From JBLHLB01 sp047618505 (GTDB taxonomy: Bacteria; Planctomycetota; UBA1135; GCA-002686595), in assembly GCA_047618505.1 (NCBI GenBank), contig JBLHLB010000066.1, positions 1 to 14,866 of the forward strand: a DNA stretch of 14,866 bases, read 5' to 3'. Position numbers and translations under genes: made by a program. Positions 5,896 through 14,034 of this stretch are shown here, piece by piece. The notes under the pieces are model-generated. The model saw nothing but the letters and a program-made list of their open reading frames with translations, was not told where the DNA came from and did no database searches. Positions within the stretch are counted from its first letter, which is position 1, and the number at the start of each line of letters is the position of its first letter.

Positions 5896-8361
5896 ATGAA
5901 TGAGGCCCCTGCCACCGTGTCGGATTCCTTGGCCAATGCCGCTCCGATTTCCGCACCTTCCGGGAATGCTCCCGCACCGGCCAGTGCAACCGCTGCCTCC
6001 CGAGGCACAGGTTCGAGCGGAGGCGCGCGCCCTGGCTCCAGCAGTCGCATGCAGGTGCGAAAACGCAGTGGTGGGCTCGAACCCGTCGACGTCAACAAGA
6101 TCGTTAAGGCAGTGGAGCGCTCCTGTGTCGATCTCGAATTGGTCGACTCCATGCGCATTGCGACGCGCACCATCAGCGGTCTCTACGACGGCGCCACGAC
6201 CCAAGAACTCGACCAGCTCTCGATCCAAACGGCTGCGTCGCTGATCGCCGAGGAGCCCCAGTACTCAAAGTTGGCCTCACGCTTGCTCTGCGCCTTCATC
6301 GAGAAGGAGGTTCAGAACCAGGACATTCAATCCTTCTCCCAATCGGTACAACGCAGCTTCGAGCGCGGCCTGATTGCGGAGGCTACGGCGGACTTTGTCA
6401 CCAAGAACGCCCGCAAGCTCAACGACGCCATCGAGAACGAGCGCAGCGATCGCTTCGAGTACCTCGGACTGCGCACGGTTTACGACCGCTATCTCCTGGT
6501 GGACCCGGTTTCGCGGGAAGCGCTTGAGACGCCCCAGCACTTCTTCCTGCGCGTGGCCTGTGGTCTCTGCGAGGACGCGCGCGAGGCGATCAACTTCTAT
6601 CGCTTGATCAGCTCCCTCGAATACCTGCCCTCCTCGCCGACGCTCTTCAACTCCGGAAGCACGCGCTCCCAGCTGAGCTCCTGCTACCTGTTGGACTCGC
6701 CCGAGGACGATCTGATCGCGATCTACAACCGCTACGCCGACGTGGCGAAGCTCTCCAAGTTCGCCGGCGGTATTGGCCTGGCCTGGTCGCGCGTGCGTGC
6801 CAAGGGCTCCCTGATCCGCGGCACAAACGGGCACTCCAACGGCATCGTGCCCTGGCTCAAGACGCTGGATAGCTCGGTTGCCGCGGTCAACCAGGGCGGT
6901 CGTCGCAAGGGCGCGGCCTGCGTCTACCTGGAGAGCTGGCACGCCGACATCGAGGACTTTCTCGAGCTGCGCGACAACACCGGTGATGAAGCGCGCCGCA
7001 CCCACAACATCAACCTGGCCAACTGGATTCCCGATCTGTTCATGCAGCGGGTCAAGGACAGCGCCAGCTGGTCGCTCTTCGACCCCAAGATCGTTCCGCA
7101 CCTCGTGGACCTCTTTGGCGATGACTTCAAAGAGGCCTACGAAAAGGCAGAGGCCGATGGTCTGGCGAACCGCCAGATTCCGGCCCGCGATCTCTATGCC
7201 AAGATGATGCGCACCCTGGCACAGACCGGAAACGGCTGGATGACCTTCAAGGACTCCAGCAACCTGAAGTGCAACCAAACCGGCACCGATGGGCGCACGG
7301 TGCACCTTTCAAACCTCTGCACCGAAATCCTCGAGGTCACGAACCAGAAGGAAACGGCGGTCTGCAACCTTGGCTCGGTCAACCTTGGGCGTCTCGTTAA
7401 GAACGGCGCCTTTGACTTCGACCGCCTGGGCGAAATCGTGCGCACGGCGGTGACCTTCCTCGACAAGGTCATCGATATTAACTACTACCCGACCTCCGAG
7501 GCGGAGACCTCTAACAACGCCTGGCGCCCCGTGGGACTCGGGGAAATGGGGTTGCAGGATGCGCTTTTCCAGTTGGGCCTAGCCTTTGATTCGCCCGAGG
7601 CGACGGAGCTCTCCGGTCGCATCCAAGAGGAGATCTACTACCACGCCATGGTGACCTCCTGCGAGCTCGCCAAGCTGAACGGCCCGCACGCCAACTTCTC
7701 CCAAACGCGCACCGCCCAGGGCAAGCTGCAGTTCGATCTGTGGGACACCACGCCGCGCATGCCGGAGCGCTGGGACGCCCTGCGCGCGGAGATTCAGGAG
7801 CACGGCCTACGCAACTCACTGATCGTGGCCATCGCGCCCACGGCAACCATCAGCTCCATCGCCGGTTGCTACGAGTGCATCGAGCCCCAGGTCTCCAACC
7901 TGTTCAAACGTGAGACGCTTTCGGGCGACTTCCTGATCATCAACCGCTACCTGGTGAAGGACCTCCAGACCCGTGGTTTGTGGACCGAGAGCGTGCGCGA
8001 AAAGATCAAGCGCGAGGAAGGCTCGGTGCAATCGATCGAAGAGATCCCGATTGAATTACGCCAGCTCTACCGCACCGCCTGGGAAGTCCCCATGCGTGCT
8101 GTGATCGACATGGCGGCAGCCCGCGGCCCCTACATCGACCAGAGCCAATCGCTCAACCTCTTCATGGCCTCGCCGACCATCGGCAAGCTTAGCTCGATGT
8201 ATCTCTACGCCTGGGAGAAGGGTCTGAAGACGACTTACTACCTGCGTTCGCGCCCGGCGACACGCATTCGCCAGACCACCGCTAGCTCCGCCGTCACCGC
8301 TGATGCGGATGCGGTAGCCTGCTCTCTGGAGAATCCCGAGAGCTGCGAGTCCTGCAACTAG
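5896..8361 (+). CDS. nrdA: Ribonucleoside-diphosphate reductase, class I alpha subunit
   Basis: This 821-residue large subunit reduces ribonucleoside diphosphates to deoxyribonucleotides using a radical supplied by NrdB. Residues 1-51 are an Ala/Ser/Pro/Gly-rich, probably disordered tail. An ATP-cone follows (about 52-141, starting MQVRKRSGGLEPVDVNKI), the allosteric overall-activity site. The barrel carries redox Cys263 (QLSSCYLL), catalytic N473, C475 and E477 (LSNLCTEI) and Cys490 (TAVCNLGSVN). The radical-transfer tyrosines Y781-Y782 are in KTTYYLRSRP. The tail ends CESCN (C817, C820) plus C809, matching the shuttle cysteines that pass electrons from thioredoxin or glutaredoxin. ATG 5896 is the annotated start; Met52 is an alternative that would keep the full ATP-cone and drop the disordered tail. 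No Shine-Dalgarno is visible. nrdB follows after 58 bp, so the two form an operon. All key residues are present. Confidence 0.97.
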   Translation: MNEAPATVSDSLANAAPISAPSGNAPAPASATAASRGTGSSGGARPGSSSRMQVRKRSGGLEPVDVNKIVKAVERSCVDLELVDSMRIATRTISGLYDGATTQELDQLSIQTAASLIAEEPQYSKLASRLLCAFIEKEVQNQDIQSFSQSVQRSFERGLIAEATADFVTKNARKLNDAIENERSDRFEYLGLRTVYDRYLLVDPVSREALETPQHFFLRVACGLCEDAREAINFYRLISSLEYLPSSPTLFNSGSTRSQLSSCYLLDSPEDDLIAIYNRYADVAKLSKFAGGIGLAWSRVRAKGSLIRGTNGHSNGIVPWLKTLDSSVAAVNQGGRRKGAACVYLESWHADIEDFLELRDNTGDEARRTHNINLANWIPDLFMQRVKDSASWSLFDPKIVPHLVDLFGDDFKEAYEKAEADGLANRQIPARDLYAKMMRTLAQTGNGWMTFKDSSNLKCNQTGTDGRTVHLSNLCTEILEVTNQKETAVCNLGSVNLGRLVKNGAFDFDRLGEIVRTAVTFLDKVIDINYYPTSEAETSNNAWRPVGLGEMGLQDALFQLGLAFDSPEATELSGRIQEEIYYHAMVTSCELAKLNGPHANFSQTRTAQGKLQFDLWDTTPRMPERWDALRAEIQEHGLRNSLIVAIAPTATISSIAGCYECIEPQVSNLFKRETLSGDFLIINRYLVKDLQTRGLWTESVREKIKREEGSVQSIEEIPIELRQLYRTAWEVPMRAVIDMAAARGPYIDQSQSLNLFMASPTIGKLSSMYLYAWEKGLKTTYYLRSRPATRIRQTTASSAVTADADAVACSLENPESCESCN

Positions 8362-8419
8362 CCAGTTCGCCAGTTTGGATTCGCCGCCCCCCCACACCTG
8401 TCGCAGAAGTAACAGCTCG

Positions 8420-9583
8420 ATGATCGAAGACGCCAACCTAGACCCCGGCACCCTGACGCCGGCCCCGCGCATCCCCCGTGCGACGGAACCTCTCGAGGCT
8501 CAATCTGAAGCAGACTTCGGGCTAGCTTCAACAGCCAAGGGCGGCTCGCTCTACACACGCGCTCCCTCGGAACAAAACGAAGCGTCCCTGCTCGATCCCG
8601 GCATGGACTTGACCCTGCGCCCCATGCGCTATCCGGTCTTCTATGACATGTACCGGGACGCGATCAAGAACACCTGGACCGTGGAGGAGGTGGACTTCAG
8701 CCAGGACCTCACGGACCTGCAGTCGCGGCTGCTACCGGCGGAACGTCACCTGATCCACCGTCTGGTGGCCTTCTTCGCCACCGGAGATTCGATCGTCTCG
8801 AACAACCTGGTACTGAATCTCTACAAGCACATCAACGCGCCCGAGGCGCGCATGTACTTGTCCCGTCAGCTCTACGAAGAAGCGCTGCACGTGCAGTTCT
8901 ATCTGACGCTACTGGACAGCTACATCCCGGATGTCAGGGAACGCGAAGAGGCCTTCGCCGCGATTCACACCATCCCCAGTATCAAGAAAAAGGCCGAGTT
9001 CTGCTTCAAGTGGATCGACACGATCCACGACCTGGAGAAGCTCGAGACCCGGGAGCATCGCCGCGCGTTCCTCTTGAACATGATCTGCTTTGCCTCCTGC
9101 ATCGAAGGCCTGTTCTTCTTCGCCGCCTTCGCCTACGTCTACTTCCTGCGCTCGAAGGGTCTACTCAACGGCTTGGCATCGGGAACCAACTGGGTCTTCC
9201 GCGACGAGTCCATGCACATGTCCTTCGCCCTCGAGGTGATCGAGACCGTGCGCCGCGAAGAGCCGGAACTCTTCGACGAGAGCCTTCAGGCTGATGTTGT
9301 CACCATGTTGGAGGAGGCGGTCGCCTGCGAAACGCAGTTCGCCGAAGACCTTCTGGAGCAGGGCGTTTCAGGCCTGTCGATCAATGATATGCGCCAGTAT
9401 CTGGAGTTCGTGGCCGACCAGCGGCTGCAAAACCTGGGCTACCCGCCGCGCTACCACGTCAAGAATCCCCTGGCCTTCATGGATCTGCAGGACGTGCAGG
9501 AGCTCTCCAACTTCTTCGAACGGCGTGTCTCCGCCTATCAGGTTGGCGTCACCGGTAAAGTGAGTTTTGACGACGAGTTCTGA
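8420..9583 (+). CDS. nrdB: Ribonucleoside-diphosphate reductase, class I beta subunit
   Basis: The 387-residue ferritin-like protein houses the metal centre that makes the radical for NrdA. By alignment of spacing with E. coli NrdB (D84, E115, H118, Y122, E204, E238, H241), the ligands are D123 (ATGDSI), E154 and H157 (EEALHVQFY), E229 (CIEGLFFF), E263 and H266 (RDESMHM). The radical tyrosine is Y161, four residues after H157, so it is not the Phe-type class Ic of Chlamydia nor the DOPA-type class lacking acidic ligands. Metal identity (Fe or Mn) cannot be read. The C-terminus VSFDDEF matches the acidic-aromatic tail that docks on NrdA. ATG 8420 is preferred over an in-frame TTG at 8375 because the added residues are not family-like. 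The first 60 residues are a variable extension. The distance E154-E229 is shorter than in E. coli. Confidence 0.96.
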   Translation: MIEDANLDPGTLTPAPRIPRATEPLEAQSEADFGLASTAKGGSLYTRAPSEQNEASLLDPGMDLTLRPMRYPVFYDMYRDAIKNTWTVEEVDFSQDLTDLQSRLLPAERHLIHRLVAFFATGDSIVSNNLVLNLYKHINAPEARMYLSRQLYEEALHVQFYLTLLDSYIPDVREREEAFAAIHTIPSIKKKAEFCFKWIDTIHDLEKLETREHRRAFLLNMICFASCIEGLFFFAAFAYVYFLRSKGLLNGLASGTNWVFRDESMHMSFALEVIETVRREEPELFDESLQADVVTMLEEAVACETQFAEDLLEQGVSGLSINDMRQYLEFVADQRLQNLGYPPRYHVKNPLAFMDLQDVQELSNFFERRVSAYQVGVTGKVSFDDEF

Positions 9584-10130
9584 CTCAAAGGAGGATGCGC
9601 CGGCGCATCTGACGGCCACTCTGCTGCACACCTTCCGTGGGCAGCGGACGCTGGCGGAGCGCGCCCTGGCGCAGGTTCCTGACGGAGACTTCACCCGTGT
9701 GCTCCCCGGCGAGATCGCTCCCCTGGCTATCACAGTCAAGCACGTGGGCGGCAACCTTCGCTCGCGCTGGCGCGAGTTCCTGACCACCGACGGTGAGAAG
9801 CCCGACCGCCACCGGGACACCGAATTTGAGTTGGCCGCGGGGGATGATCGCGCCTCGATCGAAGCCCTCTGGAACGCGGGCTGGGGCGAATTGATGAAGA
9901 CGCTCGAGATGCTCGACCCCACAGATTGGGATCGCACAATCACGATCCGCGGTGAGACCCATTCGGTCGCCGAAGCCAGCCTGCGCAGCCTGGCTCACAC
10001 GAGCTACCACGTGGGACAGATCGTGCAGATGAGCCGCCGTATCGCGGGCGATACCTGGCAAGGCCTGAGTATCCCCAGGGGACAAAGCGAAGCCTTCCGT
10101 CAGAACCCAGCCCCGAACCTGAAGCCCTGA
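9567..10130 (+). CDS. DinB-superfamily protein, DUF1572-like
   Basis: The 187-residue protein resembles DUF1572, a DinB-like four-helix-bundle group with a probable metal site. Likely ligands are H59 (VKHVGGNLRSRW) and H144/H148 (LAHTSYHVGQIVQ), and FLTTDGEKPDRHRDTEF (71-87) is a family hallmark. DinB relatives include bacillithiol and mycothiol transferases, but the role of this group is not known. The frame is closed by TGA at 9561-9563, so the earliest start is TTG 9567, which overlaps the nrdB end by 17 bp. A consensus Shine-Dalgarno AAAGGAGG (9587-9594) lies inside the frame; the next usable in-frame codon is CTG 9609, 14 bases after it, rather far. The start is therefore uncertain, though either choice keeps the conserved part. 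Translational coupling to nrdB is likely from the overlap; no functional link to it is evident. Confidence 0.85.
   Translation: MTTSSDSKEDAPAHLTATLLHTFRGQRTLAERALAQVPDGDFTRVLPGEIAPLAITVKHVGGNLRSRWREFLTTDGEKPDRHRDTEFELAAGDDRASIEALWNAGWGELMKTLEMLDPTDWDRTITIRGETHSVAEASLRSLAHTSYHVGQIVQMSRRIAGDTWQGLSIPRGQSEAFRQNPAPNLKP
9594..9609. promoter_or_regulatory. Perfect 16-bp palindrome at the nrdB / DinB-like junction
   Basis: GATGCGCCGGCGCATC reads identically on both strands. It begins on the last base of the AAAGGAGG at 9587-9594 and lies in the first codons of the DinB-like gene, 10 bases after the nrdB stop. In RNA it could fold only with strained central bases; in DNA it is an ideal dyad for a dimeric protein. 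Being partly coding, it may also be chance in GC-rich DNA. Confidence 0.4.
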
Positions 10131-10203
10131 GCTAGGCCGGCCCGGGTCGTGGGAAGAATCGGCGCAATGCTTTAATCGCCCTAGTGCTCTAAGCTTGGAT
10201 TCC

Positions 10204-10554
10204 ATGGGCACCGCCAAGGAATTCATCGCGGCAATTGTTGAAGGCCTCTACCCCCTGGATGTTCGAGCCAGGGCAATGTTTGGGGGGCACACGATCTACT
10301 GTGATGAGAAGGTGATCGCCCTGGTCTGCGACGATCGCTTCTTCCTCAAACCAACCACGGCAGCGGACGAGGTAGCAGATCGGCTAGAAGCCTGTCCACC
10401 CTACCCTGGCGCGCGGGACTTCCTGATCCTGGACGAGAGCTTCATGTGGGATCGCACGCAGTTTAGGAAGCTAATACAGGCAACTGCTGATGCACTGCCT
10501 GCTCCGAAGCCGAAGCGCTCGAAGAAGGCCAAGGCGATTCGGAAAAAGGCCTGA
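10204..10554 (+). CDS. TfoX N-terminal-domain protein
   Basis: This 116-residue protein shows the TfoX/Sxy N-terminal fold signature RARAMFGGHTIYCDEKVIALVCDDRFFLK split over its first half, with the MFGG motif and a beta-rich core. In E. coli and Haemophilus, full-length TfoX/Sxy activates competence genes together with CRP; this protein has only the N-terminal domain, and such short members are common with no proven role. The last 17 residues are Lys/Arg-rich (KPKRSKKAKAIRKKA), suggesting nucleic acid contact, which is inference. ATG 10204 is chosen over the in-frame TTG 10195; neither has a Shine-Dalgarno. It stands 73 bp after the DinB-like gene on the same strand and converges on the kinase gene. 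Confidence 0.85.
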   Translation: MGTAKEFIAAIVEGLYPLDVRARAMFGGHTIYCDEKVIALVCDDRFFLKPTTAADEVADRLEACPPYPGARDFLILDESFMWDRTQFRKLIQATADALPAPKPKRSKKAKAIRKKA

Positions 10555-10950
10555 GCTGGACGGGTAGCCCCCACGAGTCAAGCGATGGCAGGCCTAACCC
10601 GATGTGGAGACTGGCGTTGGAATTCCCAAACGATTCGATTGCCTGGGCCTAGAGGCCGCAGGTTACGCGGGGATCGCTGACCGACTCGGGCACTACGCGC
10701 CCACACGCCTGGCCTTAGATAGGACCGGCGAGGGTGTGAACCGCACGGGCACCGTCGGATCCATGGGATCCAGAAGTGCTGTTGTCGACCATCGGGGATG
10801 TCTCGGTTCTACATCCCTCTGCCCGCGGCGGGTCGATCCTTGGCAACGGAGCTGGGCTTTCCTGGCCTTGCCAAATTGCCCGGACATGCCCGGGGATGTC
10901 CGAGCCACCCCAAGGCGAGTCACAGAGCTAGCCCTGAAACCAGCGCTGCG
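10555..10950. other. 396-bp convergent intergenic region rich in hairpins
   Basis: This gap lies between the 3' ends of the TfoX-like and kinase genes. Two plus-strand frames cross it (10604-10954, 10798-11274), but both are Arg/Pro-rich with no family resemblance and no ribosome site, so no protein is called. Small stems are seen at GGCC-TAGA-GGCC (10646-10657) and GGATCC-ATG-GGATCC (10757-10771), and a dense cluster of stems at 10795-10902 is listed separately. I saw no tRNA, no repeats shared with the rest of the window other than GGATCC pairs, and no mobile element end. Confidence 0.6.
10795..10902. other. Cluster of consecutive perfect hairpins (possible structured RNA or double terminator)
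   Basis: Four non-overlapping stems follow one another: GGGATGT/ACATCCC (10795-10801 with 10811-10817), CCCGC/GCGGG (about 10822-10832), TTGGCAA/TTGCCAA (10840-10846 with 10868-10874) and CGGACAT/ATGTCCG (10881-10887 with 10896-10902). The decamer CGGGGATGTC occurs twice (10793 and 10891), one copy overlapping an arm of the first stem and one overlapping an arm of the last. The last stem lies 49 bp past the kinase stop and may end that transcript. There is no T-tract on either strand. Strand and function are unknown. Confidence 0.4.
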
Positions 10951-13900
10951 CTAGTTGCTCATCAGGTCGAACTGCTCGAAAACCAGGTAGCCGGACTGAC
11001 CCTGGAGCAGGAGATGGCCGTCGCCACCTTCTTCCCACCCGGTCAGGTCGGAGCGCTTGAGGATCATGCTGGTGCGTTCCGCATCACTGTCGCGGACGCC
11101 CCAGGCTACGGTGACCGAGTCTGCACCCAAGGAAATGGAGAACTCGACGCCGGCGTCGGCGAGGCTCTTGGGTTCGTCCGCCGGGATGTTCACGGCGGGT
11201 ATTCCAAGGTCCACGAGTGGTTGAATTCCACGCCACATGGTGTCCGCATCCCAGAGGTAGGCGCTGCGTTCTAGGGTTCTCTGTGTGCCCTGCCCATTGA
11301 ACTTGAGCTCGAGGACGATCATCGAGCCGTCAGTGGACCCCAGGGCAATACGACCAAAGGACGACTCACCATTAATAGGCATGGGCCATTCCTGCCCATC
11401 CCGGAAGCCGAAGATCCCCTGTACTTTCCACTGATCTTCAAATGCAAGGGGTCGCGAAGCCGCGAGCCGGTATATGTCTCCGGCCTCAGCGGAGGCCTTT
11501 GTTTCTACGGCTGAGAATCGTGCGGTCTCAGAACGAATAGACAGGCGGTACTCGAGCTCTTCCTCGCCGATGCCTGTCCCCTGATAGCGCCACTCCCCGC
11601 CAAGTTCGGAGATTCGAACGAAGGGTGACGGAATACCCTCTGGCTCATAACTGAGTCCCTCCGTGACCCCATCCCCCACCAGGTAACTGATGTTCGGATC
11701 GATGCCCAAAAGCGGACCCGAGTAGGCGCGTCGATAGAGGAACTGCGCGGGCTCGCTCACTAGCCCCACATTGTCCGTGGCCCGGATGCTGAACTCGTTT
11801 GCGCCGAGATTCAGGGGCAGATCGCCGACCCAATCATTCCCCTCAAGCACCAACGGCTGGGGTACCGCGGAATGGTCCCCCGTCAACTGCCAGGTCACGG
11901 CGCGGACTCCGGAGCCCGCATCTTGCGCCACAACCTCAAGGTGCAGAGTCTCGCCTTGGGTTCGCATACGATCGGGAAGCGACCCCTGGAGAACGGGGAC
12001 GGCATCGTCCAAGGTCATCTCCAGCGAACCATTTAACTTGCCCTGTTCGTCCGTGATGTTCAGGGCCAGGGATGTTTCCCCCGGGGGAATCACGAGGGGG
12101 TAGCTGGCCGTGCCAATGCTTGTTGCGGAGGCTCCCTCCCCAAAGTCGAGTGCAAGGGTTACACGTTTGGCGGCGAAGTACAGCTGCACCTCTTTCGACT
12201 GGGCCCCAGTCACGCGCAGCTCTACGGACTGTTCGCGCCCCGCGGAATAGAGCAACCAACCACCACTCGGATCCGTCAGCATGAACGCTTCACTGGCATC
12301 GGAGGGGAGCAGGCTCACCTCGACCACCGGCGTCAGCAGGGCTGCGACTCGAGCCTCGAGAGCTGCGATCCAGGCGGCGACCTCAGGCCGCTCCTCGAGT
12401 TGCGCCCAATCCTCTTCGCCCAAGCGGTAGTCGGCCCGCATGATCGAAGACCAGTTCGCCCACTCATTCTGAAGCTCCCACACTTCCCAGGAAGGCAGAG
12501 CGCTCGGGTCATCCGACAGGGCCAGCAAGGACTCGCCGTGGTCATTCAAGACCAACTCGACATGCAGGATCTCAAAGGTGTCGAGGACCACGGTGTCTTC
12601 GATTTCGTCATCATCGACGGCATGCAGGCTGAGGGTCTCACTGAAGAGAATCTCAGCATTCGGTGACGCAACCATTACGACGCTCACCTGCAGGGGTTCC
12701 TCCGAGGCCAAGGTCCTGTGCTCAAACTCCCAAGTGAGCACGCCGTCCTGATCATTTACGCCGAACTTCATAGGCTCGCCCTTTGCGTTCAGCACGGAGA
12801 GGGTCAGGGGTACGTGTGTGATCACGTCGAAGTCGTAGCTATCACCGACACGGCGAAGCTCGCCGCCGTCCCTGCGCACGCTGTCGTGGAGACTTTGCAT
12901 CCAATTCGAGCCCTGATCGCCACCCGTTATGACCATCCACGCCACAAGCAGCAAAGCCGCTAGTCCGACAGCAAGCACCGGCAATAGCGGGAGGCCCTGT
13001 TTGACCGCAACCCCCTTGTAGGCGTTCGGATTCAGCAGCTCTTCACAGCGGCGTTCGATATCCCCGTAGGTTTGGGGTCGATCGTCGCGCTGACGCGAGA
13101 GCATGTCGTCTACCAGTTGCACGACCTCCGAAGGAAGATCGCGGCCCGCCGCAGACAGGAGATCGGGACTTGTCTCCTGCATCTTGAGCGTCACCAACTC
13201 GCCCAGGGACTTGACCGGAAAGGGGGGCTTGCCCGCTAGGACCTGGAACAGGATGTAACCCACGCCGTAGATATCGGCGCGGTGATCGACGTTGTCGGGA
13301 TCAGAAAACTGCTCCGGCGCCATGGATGCCGGTGAGCCCAGAACCGAGCCGGGAACAGTCAAGCCAAGATCTGTCGACTCCACCTGCTCCGGGCGGGCGA
13401 GGCCTAGGTCGGCGAGTTTGGTCTGGTAGGGATACTCCTCAGTGACGCCCTGTTTCAAGGGCTGCAGAAGCACATTCGCCGGCTTGACGTCGCGGTGGAT
13501 CATACCCTTGCCTTTGGCGTAACCGAGGGCACGCGCAAGATCGCGACAGATGCGCAAGGCAGCTTCCACGGACAATGCTCCCTTCTCCTTGATGTAATCC
13601 TCAAGGTTTGGGCCGCGGATGTACTCCATGACCAAGTAGCACTGGCCGTTGTCGAGGGAGCCGGCTTGGAAGCAGGAAACAACGTTGGGGTGCGACAACA
13701 GCGCCAGGAGTTTCGCTTCGCGCTGGAAGCGTCGTGCGAATTCTGATGTCTGACAGGCGCCGATCAAGATCTTGACCGCCACATCACGGTCGAGGAATGT
13801 CTGCCGCGCTTCGTAGACAACCCCCATGGCCCCGCGCCCAATCTCACGCCGCATCTCGATGGACGGAATATCCGGCATCTCGTCATCAGACTGGGGAGCC

Positions 13901-14034
13901 TCTGCATCCGGGGCAGTTTCCTCACGGACGTCCCCCCCTTCGGCGAGGGTTCGCTCCAGGCGATAGGTCGCATCCAATCCTGAGTCGGCGCCTTGCTCTT
14001 CGGAAGGATCCACGTCTCCGGGGAATTGGCTCAT
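10951..14034 (-). CDS. Transmembrane Ser/Thr protein kinase with large extracytoplasmic part
   Basis: The 1027-residue protein has an acidic N-terminal tail (1-55), a Hanks-type kinase domain (about 58-335), one membrane helix (about 347-369) and roughly 660 residues outside. Kinase residues are complete: glycine loop GRGAMG (66-71), K88 (AVK), E106, HRDVKPAN (180-187, D182, K184, N187), metal-binding DLG (209-211, instead of DFG) and APE (239-241). The activation segment reads GSPASMAPEQ, with Ser where most relatives have Tyr in 'YMAPE'. The outer part is beta-rich: residues 679-768 look Ig-like (ending RATDNVGLVSE), and 830-1027 look like a concanavalin/LamG-type jelly roll ending LLLQGQSGYLVFEQFDL; both are judged by eye. 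It lacks PASTA repeats, so it is not a cell-wall PknB. Its ATG overlaps the stop of the upstream redoxin gene as ATGA, implying coupled translation. The ligand and phosphorylation targets are unknown. Confidence 0.92.
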   Translation of the reverse strand: MSQFPGDVDPSEEQGADSGLDATYRLERTLAEGGDVREETAPDAEAPQSDDEMPDIPSIEMRREIGRGAMGVVYEARQTFLDRDVAVKILIGACQTSEFARRFQREAKLLALLSHPNVVSCFQAGSLDNGQCYLVMEYIRGPNLEDYIKEKGALSVEAALRICRDLARALGYAKGKGMIHRDVKPANVLLQPLKQGVTEEYPYQTKLADLGLARPEQVESTDLGLTVPGSVLGSPASMAPEQFSDPDNVDHRADIYGVGYILFQVLAGKPPFPVKSLGELVTLKMQETSPDLLSAAGRDLPSEVVQLVDDMLSRQRDDRPQTYGDIERRCEELLNPNAYKGVAVKQGLPLLPVLAVGLAALLLVAWMVITGGDQGSNWMQSLHDSVRRDGGELRRVGDSYDFDVITHVPLTLSVLNAKGEPMKFGVNDQDGVLTWEFEHRTLASEEPLQVSVVMVASPNAEILFSETLSLHAVDDDEIEDTVVLDTFEILHVELVLNDHGESLLALSDDPSALPSWEVWELQNEWANWSSIMRADYRLGEEDWAQLEERPEVAAWIAALEARVAALLTPVVEVSLLPSDASEAFMLTDPSGGWLLYSAGREQSVELRVTGAQSKEVQLYFAAKRVTLALDFGEGASATSIGTASYPLVIPPGETSLALNITDEQGKLNGSLEMTLDDAVPVLQGSLPDRMRTQGETLHLEVVAQDAGSGVRAVTWQLTGDHSAVPQPLVLEGNDWVGDLPLNLGANEFSIRATDNVGLVSEPAQFLYRRAYSGPLLGIDPNISYLVGDGVTEGLSYEPEGIPSPFVRISELGGEWRYQGTGIGEEELEYRLSIRSETARFSAVETKASAEAGDIYRLAASRPLAFEDQWKVQGIFGFRDGQEWPMPINGESSFGRIALGSTDGSMIVLELKFNGQGTQRTLERSAYLWDADTMWRGIQPLVDLGIPAVNIPADEPKSLADAGVEFSISLGADSVTVAWGVRDSDAERTSMILKRSDLTGWEEGGDGHLLLQGQSGYLVFEQFDLMSN

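Noticed and set aside
6277..7305. 342-codon open frame antisense to nrdA
   Set aside because: It is a mirror of GC-rich coding DNA over a strongly conserved gene; no family resemblance or start signal.
8375..8419. Extended nrdB start at TTG 8375
   Set aside because: The 15 extra residues are Pro/Ser/Arg-rich and unlike NrdB N-termini; ATG 8420 is a better start.
8867..8905. Class Ic or DOPA-type NrdB lacking the radical tyrosine
   Set aside because: Y161 is at the E. coli Y122 position and all six metal ligands are present.
10604..11274. Two plus-strand frames (10604-10954 and 10798-11274) in and past the convergent gap
   Set aside because: No recognisable domain, unbalanced composition, no ribosome site; the second runs antisense into the kinase gene.
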